This document shows, piece by piece, positions 51,681 through 59,638 of a stretch of 64,000 bases of DNA. Position 1 is the stretch's first letter; each line of letters starts with the position of its first letter. The translations under genes and the position numbers were made by a program. A model generated the notes under the pieces. The model saw nothing but the letters and a program-made list of their open reading frames with translations, was not told the DNA's origin and did not search any database. The DNA is taken from the NCBI GenBank assembly GCA_024401555.1, contig JAKSKV010000002.1, positions 110,467 to 174,466 on the forward strand. The letters run 5' to 3'. Source of the stretch: Paludibacteraceae bacterium (GTDB lineage Bacteria; Bacteroidota; Bacteroidia; Bacteroidales; Paludibacteraceae).

Positions 51681-53123
51681 TCAACAATCCTTGTTTTAGT
51701 GGAAGATGGTCTCCGAGGTATTACAGCAAATCGATATACGTCTGATGAACTGATGTCTTAATCCTTGTTTTAGTGGAAGATGGTCTCGGAGAAGAAGAAA
51801 CACGACGGGTTCGAGCCCGTATATTAAAGTCTTAATCCTTGTTTTAGTGGAAGATGGTCTCGGAGATTGCTCCTCAAGCTAATTACATCAGAGTGTCTTT
51901 GGTCTTAATCCTTGTTTTAGTGGAAGATGGTCTCGGAGCACAATGTGGATTACGTGAAAGTAATTGCATATACAAAGTCTTAATCCTTGTTTTAGTGGAA
52001 GATGGTCTCTGAGCTCAAATGGTAGTGAAAATCATTAAAGAGCGTATCGTCTTAATCCTTGTTTTAGTGGAAGATGGTCTCGGAGTTACCTTGGAGGGTA
52101 AGGTAGTGTTGAGCTGGGATCAGTTGTCTTAATCCTTGTTTTTGTGGAAGATGGTCTCTGAGATTTCAAACATTATGGCAACAGGTGCAACTCGTGTTAA
52201 GTCTTAATCCTTGTTTTAGTGGAAGACGGTCTCGGAGAGTGCAAGTGTTGATTCCTCAGAGATTGGAATCAAGTTGTCTTAATCCTTGTTTTAGTGGAAG
52301 ATGATCTCTGAGTGTAAGTTCGAGCAACAAACAAAAGAGGTTGCAGAGTCTTAATCCTTGTTTTAGTGGAAGATGATCTCTGAGTGTAAGTTCGAGCAAC
52401 AAACAAAAGAGGTTGCAGAGTCTTAATCCTTGTTTTAGTGGAAGATGATCTCTGAGTGTAAGTTCGAGCAACAAACAAAAGAGGTTGCAGAGTCTTAATC
52501 CTTGTTTTAGTGGAAGATGGTCTCTGAGGGTAGTATCAAAGATTCAAGAAATCGTATCAGTGCCAAGTCTTAATCCTTGTTTTAGTGGAAGATGGTCTCT
52601 GAGGGCACGATAAAGAAAGACTTGGAATGGGTGACAGAAGTCTTAATCCTTGTTTTAGTGGAAGATGGTCTCTGAGAATATAGAGTTTCTGTAAATATGC
52701 CTTCTGATGATGAAGGTCTTAATCCTTGTTTTAGTGGAAGATGGCCTCGGAGTTGAACGTAAGATGCCGGTTGTAGTAATGGTAAGTGGGTCTTAATCCT
52801 TGTTTTAGTGGAAGATGGCCTCGGAGTGTAGAAAGTCTCCCAAAGGAGGGAGAATGGAAAGCCGTGTCTTAATCCTTGTTTTAGTGGAAGATGGTCTCGG
52901 AGCTGCTCCAAGCAGTCCCTGTCCGTATGAGACCACTCGTGTCTTAATCCTTGTTTTAGTGGAAGATGGTCTCGGAGTTAAGAAAGAAGTAGCTTCTATT
53001 GCAGCTGCTCAAATGTCTTAATCCTTGTTTTAGTGGAAGATGGTCTCTGAGTGTAAGTTCGAGCAACAAACAAAAGAGGTTGCAGAGTCTTAATCCTTGT
53101 TTTAGTGGAAGATGGTCTCGGAG
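51681..53123 (-). CRISPR. CRISPR array 2: 19 full repeats plus a degenerate distal repeat
   Basis: Same 37-bp repeat as array 1, same orientation, leader at the right. Full repeats run from 51755 to 53087-53123; the left terminal copy (about 51681-51717) has a corrupted 5' side and CTCCGAG. Variation is much higher than in array 1: CTCTGAG in eight or more copies, GATGATCTCTGAG at 52276, 52348 and 52420, GGCCTCGGAG at 52716 and 52790, GAAGACGG at 52201, and TTTTTGTGG at 52126. One 35-nt spacer occurs four times. Confidence 0.99.
52313..52491. repeat. One spacer in three consecutive copies (fourth at 53052-53086)
   Basis: The 35-nt spacer starting TGTAAGTTCGAGC fills 52313-52347, 52385-52419 and 52457-52491, and again 53052-53086 near the leader. 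The three tandem units share the repeat variant GATGATCTCTGAG; the fourth follows a GGTCTCTGAG repeat. Confidence 0.95.
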
Positions 53124-53415
53124 AGTACCTTTTGTAAATCTTTCATTTCCATCGCTTTATGCGACAAAAACCAGAAAATCCATCAAAATTCTCTCAAAAA
53201 AAACACCATTTTTTCGGGGTGAAAAATTATAATTTTATCAAATATCTTCAAAGAACTTTTTAAAATAAATTTTCTTTCTGAAAATCAGTTACTTACACTG
53301 AAATCAAGGACAAAATTAGTAATTCATCCATTATCTCGCAACAATTTTAGCGAAGAAATCACGGTTACTTAATTTATATGCGTACGAATATAGCTTTAAC
53401 ATAAAATTAACAATT
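53124..53415 (-). promoter_or_regulatory. CRISPR leader 2
   Basis: Duplicate of leader 1, same length and position relative to its array. The -33 TTTG (53252-53249) is conserved, but the -7 element reads TAATTTTT (53229-53222) instead of TAATTTTG, losing the conserved G. The remaining 49 bp up to the helicase stop hold nothing recognisable. Confidence 0.85.
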
Positions 53416-53464
53416 TAGATTATGTATTGCAAAAGTCATAATCACGTAAGAATCTCATTCTCTT

Positions 53465-54916
53465 TCACTCAATATAAAAATCCATAATCATATGCAAGGA
53501 CTCTTTTGCACGAGTCATCGCAGTATAAATCCACTGATAAGTTTCTTTTGTAGGATTTAACGTGAAATTTCTTGGGATATGAATATATACATCCTGCCAT
53601 TCACCGCCTTGCGCTTTATGACAAGTAATCGCATAACCATACGAACAACGTAGGGCATTAAGATACGGATCACTTATTAACTTATCTCGAAACATCTGTT
53701 TCTTCTTCTGAGTAATACCTCTCTCCTTCATTCGCATAATGAAATCGATAAACAAAGATGTTTGCATAGATGAATCCAAATTACCTTTCATTAAAGTCAG
53801 GGTACTCTCAAGAAGAGGAACAGTGATAACTCGTTTCGAAAATAGTTCTTTAACTTTTACGATTCGGAAATTCAGTCCAGCACGGTTTTCCACCTTGCGA
53901 TCCACACTCATGACCTCAACCATATCTCCGTTCACCAAACCACTCAACAAATTATTTTGTGTCACCATCAAAAGATCGCCCTTTTGTATAATAGGTTCTG
54001 TCAGACCCAACTCTTTGCGCACGAATTGTGATATGGTCAAACAATCACGGTTGCTCCGACAAATAAACGTCGCTTGATCATAGCCATACATTCGAATATC
54101 TTTTATATACTTAGAAACCAATTCATCAAGATTGGTAACAAACTGGCAACATCCTCGAAGAGGCAACTTGCCCCAAGTCCTAAATAGCTTACCATACGCC
54201 TCTTGATTGGACGGCGCATTCGCATAAAGCGCACGAATCTGTTTTGAGGTGGTTATTAGTTTATTGCCATCTTTTTGCCTCATAATTTCAGTGAGTTGCG
54301 CCTCCTGTGCAGTTTCGCCAAATGCAGACTTAAAATAATCTACAGACAATGCCGGAGAAAAAGTTTCTTGGATAGGCGGCAATTGACAAGGGTCTCCAAC
54401 GAAAATGAACTTACTTCCACTGCGAACATCATAATCCAACAATTCCTTCAACAACCGACCTGTACCAAATTTCGCTTGCGTAATCAAATCATCAGATTTA
54501 TCAGATACCATCGATGCCTCATCTATGATATACACACACTCATCCTCATTCTCAACATCCAATTTCTGAGGTTCGAAAATCAGATATAATTGGCCTGTTT
54601 CATCAATTTGCTTTTGGGTTTTATCGGACAAATCCTGATTTAGATCCGAAAATGAATACACTAAAGAATGGATAGTTGACGCACCGTCAGAACTACCCGT
54701 CAAATCTGAGAGAATTTTTGCAGCGCGACCAGTGGATGCCAACAACTTGAAATTCTTCTTATTCTTTTTCAAGTCCTCGATCATGAATTTCATCAATGTG
54801 GTTTTACCTGTTCCTGCATAACCTTTGAGGATGAACACACGCTGGCTTGTACTCTTTACGAATGACTTCATTCGTTCGAACGCAATACTCTGAGAGGCTG
54901 TTAATGTAATTGCCAT
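53465..54916 (-). CDS. RecD/Dda-like SF1 helicase in the CRISPR operon
   Basis: A 483-residue SF1B-type ATP-dependent helicase. Motif I GYAGTGKTT (Lys38), motif II IIDEASMV, motif III FVGDPCQLPP, and the C-terminal motifs AITCHKAQGGEWQDV and YTAMTRAKESLHMI are intact. N-terminal and central domains match RecD2/Dda, 5'-3' polarity. It begins 3 bp after the preceding small CRISPR gene stops, so it is co-transcribed with the signalling genes, and it ends 50 bp before leader 2. Helicases of this type are not standard type III-A components. It may serve DNA processing in interference or adaptation, or be a passenger. Confidence 0.9.
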   Translation of the reverse strand: MAITLTASQSIAFERMKSFVKSTSQRVFILKGYAGTGKTTLMKFMIEDLKKNKKNFKLLASTGRAAKILSDLTGSSDGASTIHSLVYSFSDLNQDLSDKTQKQIDETGQLYLIFEPQKLDVENEDECVYIIDEASMVSDKSDDLITQAKFGTGRLLKELLDYDVRSGSKFIFVGDPCQLPPIQETFSPALSVDYFKSAFGETAQEAQLTEIMRQKDGNKLITTSKQIRALYANAPSNQEAYGKLFRTWGKLPLRGCCQFVTNLDELVSKYIKDIRMYGYDQATFICRSNRDCLTISQFVRKELGLTEPIIQKGDLLMVTQNNLLSGLVNGDMVEVMSVDRKVENRAGLNFRIVKVKELFSKRVITVPLLESTLTLMKGNLDSSMQTSLFIDFIMRMKERGITQKKKQMFRDKLISDPYLNALRCSYGYAITCHKAQGGEWQDVYIHIPRNFTLNPTKETYQWIYTAMTRAKESLHMIMDFYIE

Positions 54917-54919
54917 TGT

Positions 54920-55282
54920 TTATAAATATTTTCTAAATGCCACAAATGAAAACTGAACCTCTTTCCTTCCCTCCCCGTAATCCTTAACAATACGTTCTGT
55001 GGTAGAAGCGACGCACTGGATATTTCGTTGCTTCAGTTTGCGGACAACCGAAAAGGAGAAAGTCATTTCCCCCATAATATGGACGACAAAAGAGGAACCA
55101 TTAGCCATATCAAATATACGAGAAATATATTCATCCGACAACTGGTCGATGTAAAGGTCATCTCCACTGGGATCAACAGCAGGGAAAGAGAGATCCAGAA
55201 TGCCTCCATACACTCGGATAGCCTCTTCCATTTGAGACTGGCTCCACTTTGATGATGGATGATTGGATAGGTTGATTAGCAT
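54920..55282 (-). CDS. Small CRISPR-linked protein, candidate Csx15/16/20-type
   Basis: A 120-residue soluble protein lying 3 bp before the helicase and 15 bp after the CARF-HEPN gene. N-terminal MLINLSNHPSSKWSQSQ and the following ILDLSFPAVDPSGDD, then SFVVHIMGEMTFSFSVVRKL, look like a compact alpha/beta Rossmann-type domain. Small single-domain proteins of the Csx15/Csx16/Csx20 group, related to CARF and acting as ring nucleases or cyclic-oligoadenylate binders, sit in similar places in type III loci, and the LNxSHP-like start is reminiscent of them. I am not certain of the family. Confidence 0.6.
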   Translation of the reverse strand: MLINLSNHPSSKWSQSQMEEAIRVYGGILDLSFPAVDPSGDDLYIDQLSDEYISRIFDMANGSSFVVHIMGEMTFSFSVVRKLKQRNIQCVASTTERIVKDYGEGRKEVQFSFVAFRKYL

Positions 55283-55297
55283 GATAATTACAATTAT

Positions 55298-56611
55298 CTA
55301 AGACAACAAGAGGCCAAAACCCTCAATACATTTTTTGATATTCTGCTTTATATTATCAGGCTTTAGAGGCATTCGTCTAGACCTCATCCCTGAATGATTA
55401 AAATCATTCCTTACTTCCCTTAGGTTATTAAATAAGTTCACGAGCTCATGATTTTCTAAGAGTTCATCAGAAAGTACTTCTTTTAATTTGGATTTATTTT
55501 CATTCTTAACTTTACTCCAATTGTCCCCATTTTCTACCTCTTGATGGTTAAACTTCAAATTGAGAGCCTGGTTAATAATTTCTCGTTCGTCCTCATTATC
55601 AATCATTATATTATGACGCAAACAAAAGAACGTAACGACATACTCTTGTAAAATAGTTGCAGACTGTTGATACAGTCCATTTTCATAACACCATTTCGCC
55701 GCAGCATACCCATTCTTAGCATTTTCGAATTCATCAAATGACACCAAAGACTCCTTTATTTTTTCAATAATTGGAGTAAGAGGATTAATTAACGACTCCT
55801 CTATTTTTATCATACTTGATTTCAAATCTCTCAAACTATCAGATTTGATAATACTAAGGCCTCTACAAGTTTGTCGTTCCTTAATAACATCGTTTAATCC
55901 ACAAATGAACTTGTTAATAGCCAAGGCACTTTCATTTGTTCCTTTAAAATGTTTTAGAATTGGTTTCAATTCTTCTCGACCAAGAGCAACCAATTTCGAA
56001 ACATTTCCACTATCAATGTATTGTCCAGCAGCAAAAGTCCAATCTTGCAAAGAGGAAAGAGAAGTCAAGTCCATGATTGGTTTCTCGGTCGTCTCAACCA
56101 TAAAATTTCCATATGTAATAGATTTCACACTAACATTCTTTAAAAACTTTACATAATTGATGAGGACCAACAATAACATCGGTAAGTATCGAAGTGCATG
56201 AGTTATATCAAAATACAATTCATCACCTTCGTTTATAACACTATATATGGTATTAAAGATATCCCATATTTCGCTTTCATCACGACCATCCACAATAGGT
56301 TGAGGGATTATTTTCATAGGGAATCTTTCCTTCCTTAATATATCCAGAAGACCTTCTTTTTCAACAATAGCCCCTTCTTGAGTTTTTGTTTTTCCTATTT
56401 CCCACTGATTCGTTTTGGCTTTATCTGTTAACAATATTATTACCGAATCTTGACTGGTCCACAAATCGTTGCTTGAAGCTGACCTATTCAATATACTTTT
56501 CAATGTAGCCAACTGAATATATCGTGTAGCACATTTCACCAAGCCATCTGTGTACACACATTCACTATATGGACCTATTCCCAAAATAGATATAAAGACC
56601 TTTCTTCCCAT
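55298..56611 (-). CDS. CARF-HEPN RNase, Csx1/Csx2 (TM1812) family
   Basis: A 437-residue cyclic-oligoadenylate-activated ribonuclease. The N-terminal CARF domain has MGRKVFISILGIGPYSEC, typical of the TM1812 subgroup, and the ligand-binding motif DITHALRYLP (residues 135-144). The C-terminal HEPN domain has its R-x4-H motif as RNDFNH (Arg401, His406). On binding cOA such enzymes cut RNA non-specifically, producing dormancy or abortive infection. Located between the Card1-like gene (14 bp) and the small Csx candidate. Confidence 0.88.
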   Translation of the reverse strand: MGRKVFISILGIGPYSECVYTDGLVKCATRYIQLATLKSILNRSASSNDLWTSQDSVIILLTDKAKTNQWEIGKTKTQEGAIVEKEGLLDILRKERFPMKIIPQPIVDGRDESEIWDIFNTIYSVINEGDELYFDITHALRYLPMLLLVLINYVKFLKNVSVKSITYGNFMVETTEKPIMDLTSLSSLQDWTFAAGQYIDSGNVSKLVALGREELKPILKHFKGTNESALAINKFICGLNDVIKERQTCRGLSIIKSDSLRDLKSSMIKIEESLINPLTPIIEKIKESLVSFDEFENAKNGYAAAKWCYENGLYQQSATILQEYVVTFFCLRHNIMIDNEDEREIINQALNLKFNHQEVENGDNWSKVKNENKSKLKEVLSDELLENHELVNLFNNLREVRNDFNHSGMRSRRMPLKPDNIKQNIKKCIEGFGLLLS

Positions 56612-56625
56612 ATATATATTTTTTT

Positions 56626-57780
56626 TTACTTCGTATTTATATTAAACAACTCCGTATTCAACAATAAAAACAACGCCGATTCAGAAGACATTCCTAGATG
56701 AGAATCCTGCAAAGAGAATGGTATAATGCTATTTTCTTCGCATTTTTTTTGGGCTATTTCACTCATTGGAGCATCTGTCACAAACAACGCCTTACTTCCC
56801 ATGCCTCCATAAGCTTTTACAACACTTCTAAACTTATCAATATCTGTTGTGTGGGTAATTTGTGTCTTACACTCAACGAATAGCAATTTGGTTCCCGTGT
56901 TGACAATTATATCGGTCTCATTCTTATCAACCTTGGGTTTATATGGGAAATGACAATTCATGCAAATCTCCTTTGATCGATCCCACTTGGAGAGCATCAA
57001 CGCAACTTTATACTCAAACCAACCCGAATTAAAAACCAAATCCACAACATGAGGAGATTCCAAAACTACTTCTTTGCATATGCCATTTTTCTTGTACAAA
57101 CATAATCTAACAAAACCAACCTCTTCTGTCGTTGTCTTCTGCCACTCCACATAAGAATAAGAGGAGTTTGATGTTCTCAACAGATCAAAACGCCCATAAG
57201 GTTGGGTTCTCAGGACTGTCTGTTTCTGTTGGTCCAAAACAGTCGTGAGAGCATTGAAGTCACGATTATTGAAACTTCTCATTTGCTCAATATCGCTAAT
57301 TACACCTTCATCATCACCCGTATAATCACTAAAACGCTTGTAGTTATTTTCTATAGAATTACCATATAGACGAAACAAAGTATGCATATCAAAAAGGAAC
57401 CCCTCCTGTTTTTCCATACTTCGGTAATTCCATAACACATTGTTTTGATCCATATAAACAACAGAGGCATTAGGACAATTATCGAATACACGACCAAACA
57501 AATGAGACCATGACTTCAGTCCACTTGATATGTTTACAGTAACCTCTTCCTTTTCATATTTTTTTGCCAATCGCTCTGCTAAAAGCACTATCTCTTGTGG
57601 ATCAGTTGGAGATAATGGAGGCACATCGTCACAAGGAATATCAATCTCTTTCTTAAGCGTGTCAAGTACCGATTGACTGCCTACGGAATACACATAGACA
57701 ACTCTATCTGGATTAGTAGCGACAATACCATGATACACAGGAGCCGGTTGCCCTCCTACCAATGTTATATGAACCTTCAT
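56626..57780 (-). CDS. CARF nuclease, Card1/Can2 type (DUF1887)
   Basis: A 384-residue cOA-dependent nuclease. N-terminal CARF domain with the motif NISSGLKSW (residues 83-91). C-terminal PD-(D/E)xK nuclease with Glu256 (GWFEYKVALML), Asp290 (NETDIIVN) and FVECK (Glu303, Lys305). Characterised Card1/Can2 enzymes degrade ssDNA, RNA or nick DNA on cA4 or related ligands. It starts 7 bp after the upstream small gene stops. Confidence 0.9.
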   Translation of the reverse strand: MKVHITLVGGQPAPVYHGIVATNPDRVVYVYSVGSQSVLDTLKKEIDIPCDDVPPLSPTDPQEIVLLAERLAKKYEKEEVTVNISSGLKSWSHLFGRVFDNCPNASVVYMDQNNVLWNYRSMEKQEGFLFDMHTLFRLYGNSIENNYKRFSDYTGDDEGVISDIEQMRSFNNRDFNALTTVLDQQKQTVLRTQPYGRFDLLRTSNSSYSYVEWQKTTTEEVGFVRLCLYKKNGICKEVVLESPHVVDLVFNSGWFEYKVALMLSKWDRSKEICMNCHFPYKPKVDKNETDIIVNTGTKLLFVECKTQITHTTDIDKFRSVVKAYGGMGSKALFVTDAPMSEIAQKKCEENSIIPFSLQDSHLGMSSESALFLLLNTELFNINTK

Positions 57781-57787
57781 AAGTTAG

Positions 57788-58096
57788 TTATATCTTTTTT
57801 GTGAAATTCCGAATTTTTGGACTCGTCTGTATGATAATCTCCTTTCTTACTTCGTCAGAGACCTTTCCTCCATCGAAATATCTTGCGCTTACAATATTAG
57901 TTACATTCTGAACATTATAATACTTTCTTTTCACCACAAATGAGCCAATGCTCAAATCAACCTTTTTGGGAAACCAATCTCTAATAAAGACATAAATCAC
58001 CGAGATTGAACAGAATCCCGCCAATCCCTTTATAAGATCTCCAACCGAAGCTGCTCGCTCCATAAAAGTGTAAAAATCTTGTAAAACGACAATCAT
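57788..58096 (-). CDS. Small single-TM protein, unknown, in the signalling gene set
   Basis: A 102-residue protein, or 91 if it starts at the Met of MERAASVGDL (58063). One TM helix (GLAGFCSISVIYVFIRDWF) is followed by about 60 cytoplasmic residues with a beta-rich look (VDLSIGSFVVKRKYYNVQNVT, quoted from VDLS to YYNV). No family recognised. The layout (TM then small soluble domain) recalls membrane effectors of type III systems such as Csx23, which bind cOA through a C-terminal domain. It is the first gene after a terminator-like hairpin, 7 bp before the Card1-like gene. Confidence 0.6.
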   Translation of the reverse strand: MIVVLQDFYTFMERAASVGDLIKGLAGFCSISVIYVFIRDWFPKKVDLSIGSFVVKRKYYNVQNVTNIVSARYFDGGKVSDEVRKEIIIQTSPKIRNFTKKI

Positions 58097-58125
58097 ATAA
58101 GTAACGATAACTAATTATATAAACG

Positions 58126-58155
58126 GAAAAGAGCCAGTCGTAAATGACCAACTCT
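58126..58155 (-). terminator. Terminator-like hairpin after the YkvA gene
   Basis: On the minus strand AGAGTTGGTC (58155-58146) pairs, with some G-U pairs, with GACTGGCTCT (58139-58130), loop ATTTAC, followed by TTTT. It lies 10 bp after the YkvA stop. Confidence 0.55.
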
Positions 58156-58165
58156 CTATTAAAAA

Positions 58166-58504
58166 TTATCCAAAGAATTCTTCCGCCTTTTTCTCTGCCT
58201 TTGCGATCACCTCAGGAGACGCCGATAAACGAATACGAGCAACAGCTCCTGCAATCACGCCGGCATCATCTACAAAACCACCAGGAAGAAGATCTGGAAT
58301 TACATCTAATGGAGAAATCAAATATCCTAAAGCTCCAATTATTATCATCTTATCCTTGTAGCTTGCATTAGGCAATGCATATATTAATATCAATGCGTTT
58401 TCCACCAACGCCATACCCATCTTCTTTGAATACTTTTTCAACTTGTTCCAAAAGCCGTCTTCCGAAAACTTTTTAGAATACTTTTTATCAAAATCTTTTG
58501 CCAT
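58166..58504 (-). CDS. YkvA/DUF1232 family membrane protein
   Basis: A 112-residue protein with the DUF1232 signature LGYLISPLDVIPDLLPG and VDDAGV, membrane-associated through MIIIGALGYLI and a preceding amphipathic helix. The N-terminus is strongly basic (KKYSKKFSEDGFWNKLKKYSKK). DUF1232 proteins are common and of unknown function. Position is unusual: 32 bp after csm5, before a terminator-like hairpin. I cannot tell whether it is a real part of the CRISPR system. Confidence 0.85.
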   Translation of the reverse strand: MAKDFDKKYSKKFSEDGFWNKLKKYSKKMGMALVENALILIYALPNASYKDKMIIIGALGYLISPLDVIPDLLPGGFVDDAGVIAGAVARIRLSASPEVIAKAEKKAEEFFG

Positions 58505-58536
58505 AATAATATCTTTTCAGAATACATAACATCCAT

Positions 58537-59637
58537 CTACACGAGAGTCAATTTCACGAAGCCCATCATAGAATAGACGCCATTGTCTATAGCAATCTTT
58601 CTTGATTTATATTTAATTTTACCATTATTCTTCCCTGAATCCCAAACCCCAGTATTAACAAAATCGTCATATTGCCAATCTCCAGTGATAGAATGGAATC
58701 CAGCACCAGCAGACATCTTCAGTATGCACGATTGATTATCTTCAAGTAAATCATTTGTTTGATTCAATAAACTAGTCAACGATTTTATGATCTTCTCCGA
58801 ATTATCAGCTTGACGATAACATTTGAAGAAATCCAATTCTTTTTTAATATAATCGTACGTGTGATTGTTTATCTCATAAAATAGATTCTCAATGGGATCA
58901 TACTCTTCATCTGAAAACAACTCTTGTTTTTTCTCTTTATGGGGTTGATCACCATTGAAATTATCAAACAATGTTTTGGATAGTGAAATTGTTGTCTTTG
59001 CCTTATCCCCGACACACAAACACTCATACACAGTATTGAACCCAGTCATTTGAAATTTTGAATCTGTACCATTCTGAAACGCATGTTTCCATCCACCTTC
59101 CCATACTCCGTCAACTTTATGCAGGTTGAAAATTTTTGTGTTTATTAACACCGTATTTTCAAAATCCGCATCACTTATCCTAACGAAACGCATAAAGTCA
59201 GATCCATCTTTAATTTTACCAAACACCTCTTCTGTTTTATTTTCGTTATCTCTAAAAGATGAGAATAATACAGATCTAATTGCTCCTTTTAGAGAACTTC
59301 CTACCAAAATAGGTTTTCCGGTTAGTTGGTTCTTGACAAATGACTTCACATCATTATCACTTTGTGCAGGCATTGGCAAAACAAAATCAGACACCTGTTT
59401 CAATCTTCCTGAAAGTTTGGATATTATCGCTTTTTCATTTTTGTTGGAAAAACAAGCGCTGAGTTCGTCAAGACTAAATCCAAATGCTAACATTTTCTTC
59501 AGATTAAGCTTGTATAGGTTCCCATTGTCAACCACAAAATCAACACCTCTAGCCCAGTCTTTTTCTGCTCCTGCACCAATTGATAGAGGTGTCAACACCT
59601 CTATTTCAATGTTGTATTTGTTATTTATGCCATCCAT
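58537..59637 (-). CDS. csm5: Csm5
   Basis: Type III-A RAMP subunit that caps the crRNA 3' end side of the Csm complex. N-terminal IEIEVLTPLSIGAGAEKDW and GKPILVGSSLKGAIRSVLF (residues about 8-26 and 100-120 counting from this Met) are RAMP motifs. I start at the ATG at 59637 (MDGINNKYN), one base after the csm4 stop; the longer frame would overlap csm4. About 366 residues. Confidence 0.93.
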   Translation of the reverse strand: MDGINNKYNIEIEVLTPLSIGAGAEKDWARGVDFVVDNGNLYKLNLKKMLAFGFSLDELSACFSNKNEKAIISKLSGRLKQVSDFVLPMPAQSDNDVKSFVKNQLTGKPILVGSSLKGAIRSVLFSSFRDNENKTEEVFGKIKDGSDFMRFVRISDADFENTVLINTKIFNLHKVDGVWEGGWKHAFQNGTDSKFQMTGFNTVYECLCVGDKAKTTISLSKTLFDNFNGDQPHKEKKQELFSDEEYDPIENLFYEINNHTYDYIKKELDFFKCYRQADNSEKIIKSLTSLLNQTNDLLEDNQSCILKMSAGAGFHSITGDWQYDDFVNTGVWDSGKNNGKIKYKSRKIAIDNGVYSMMGFVKLTLV

Positions 59638-59638
59638 A

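Noticed and set aside
51792-51828. Spacer with GGGTTCGAGCCC resembling a tRNA T-arm
   Set aside because: The stem does not pair correctly for a T-arm with a 7-base loop, and the flanks do not continue as a tRNA. A phage hairpin or coding sequence is as likely.
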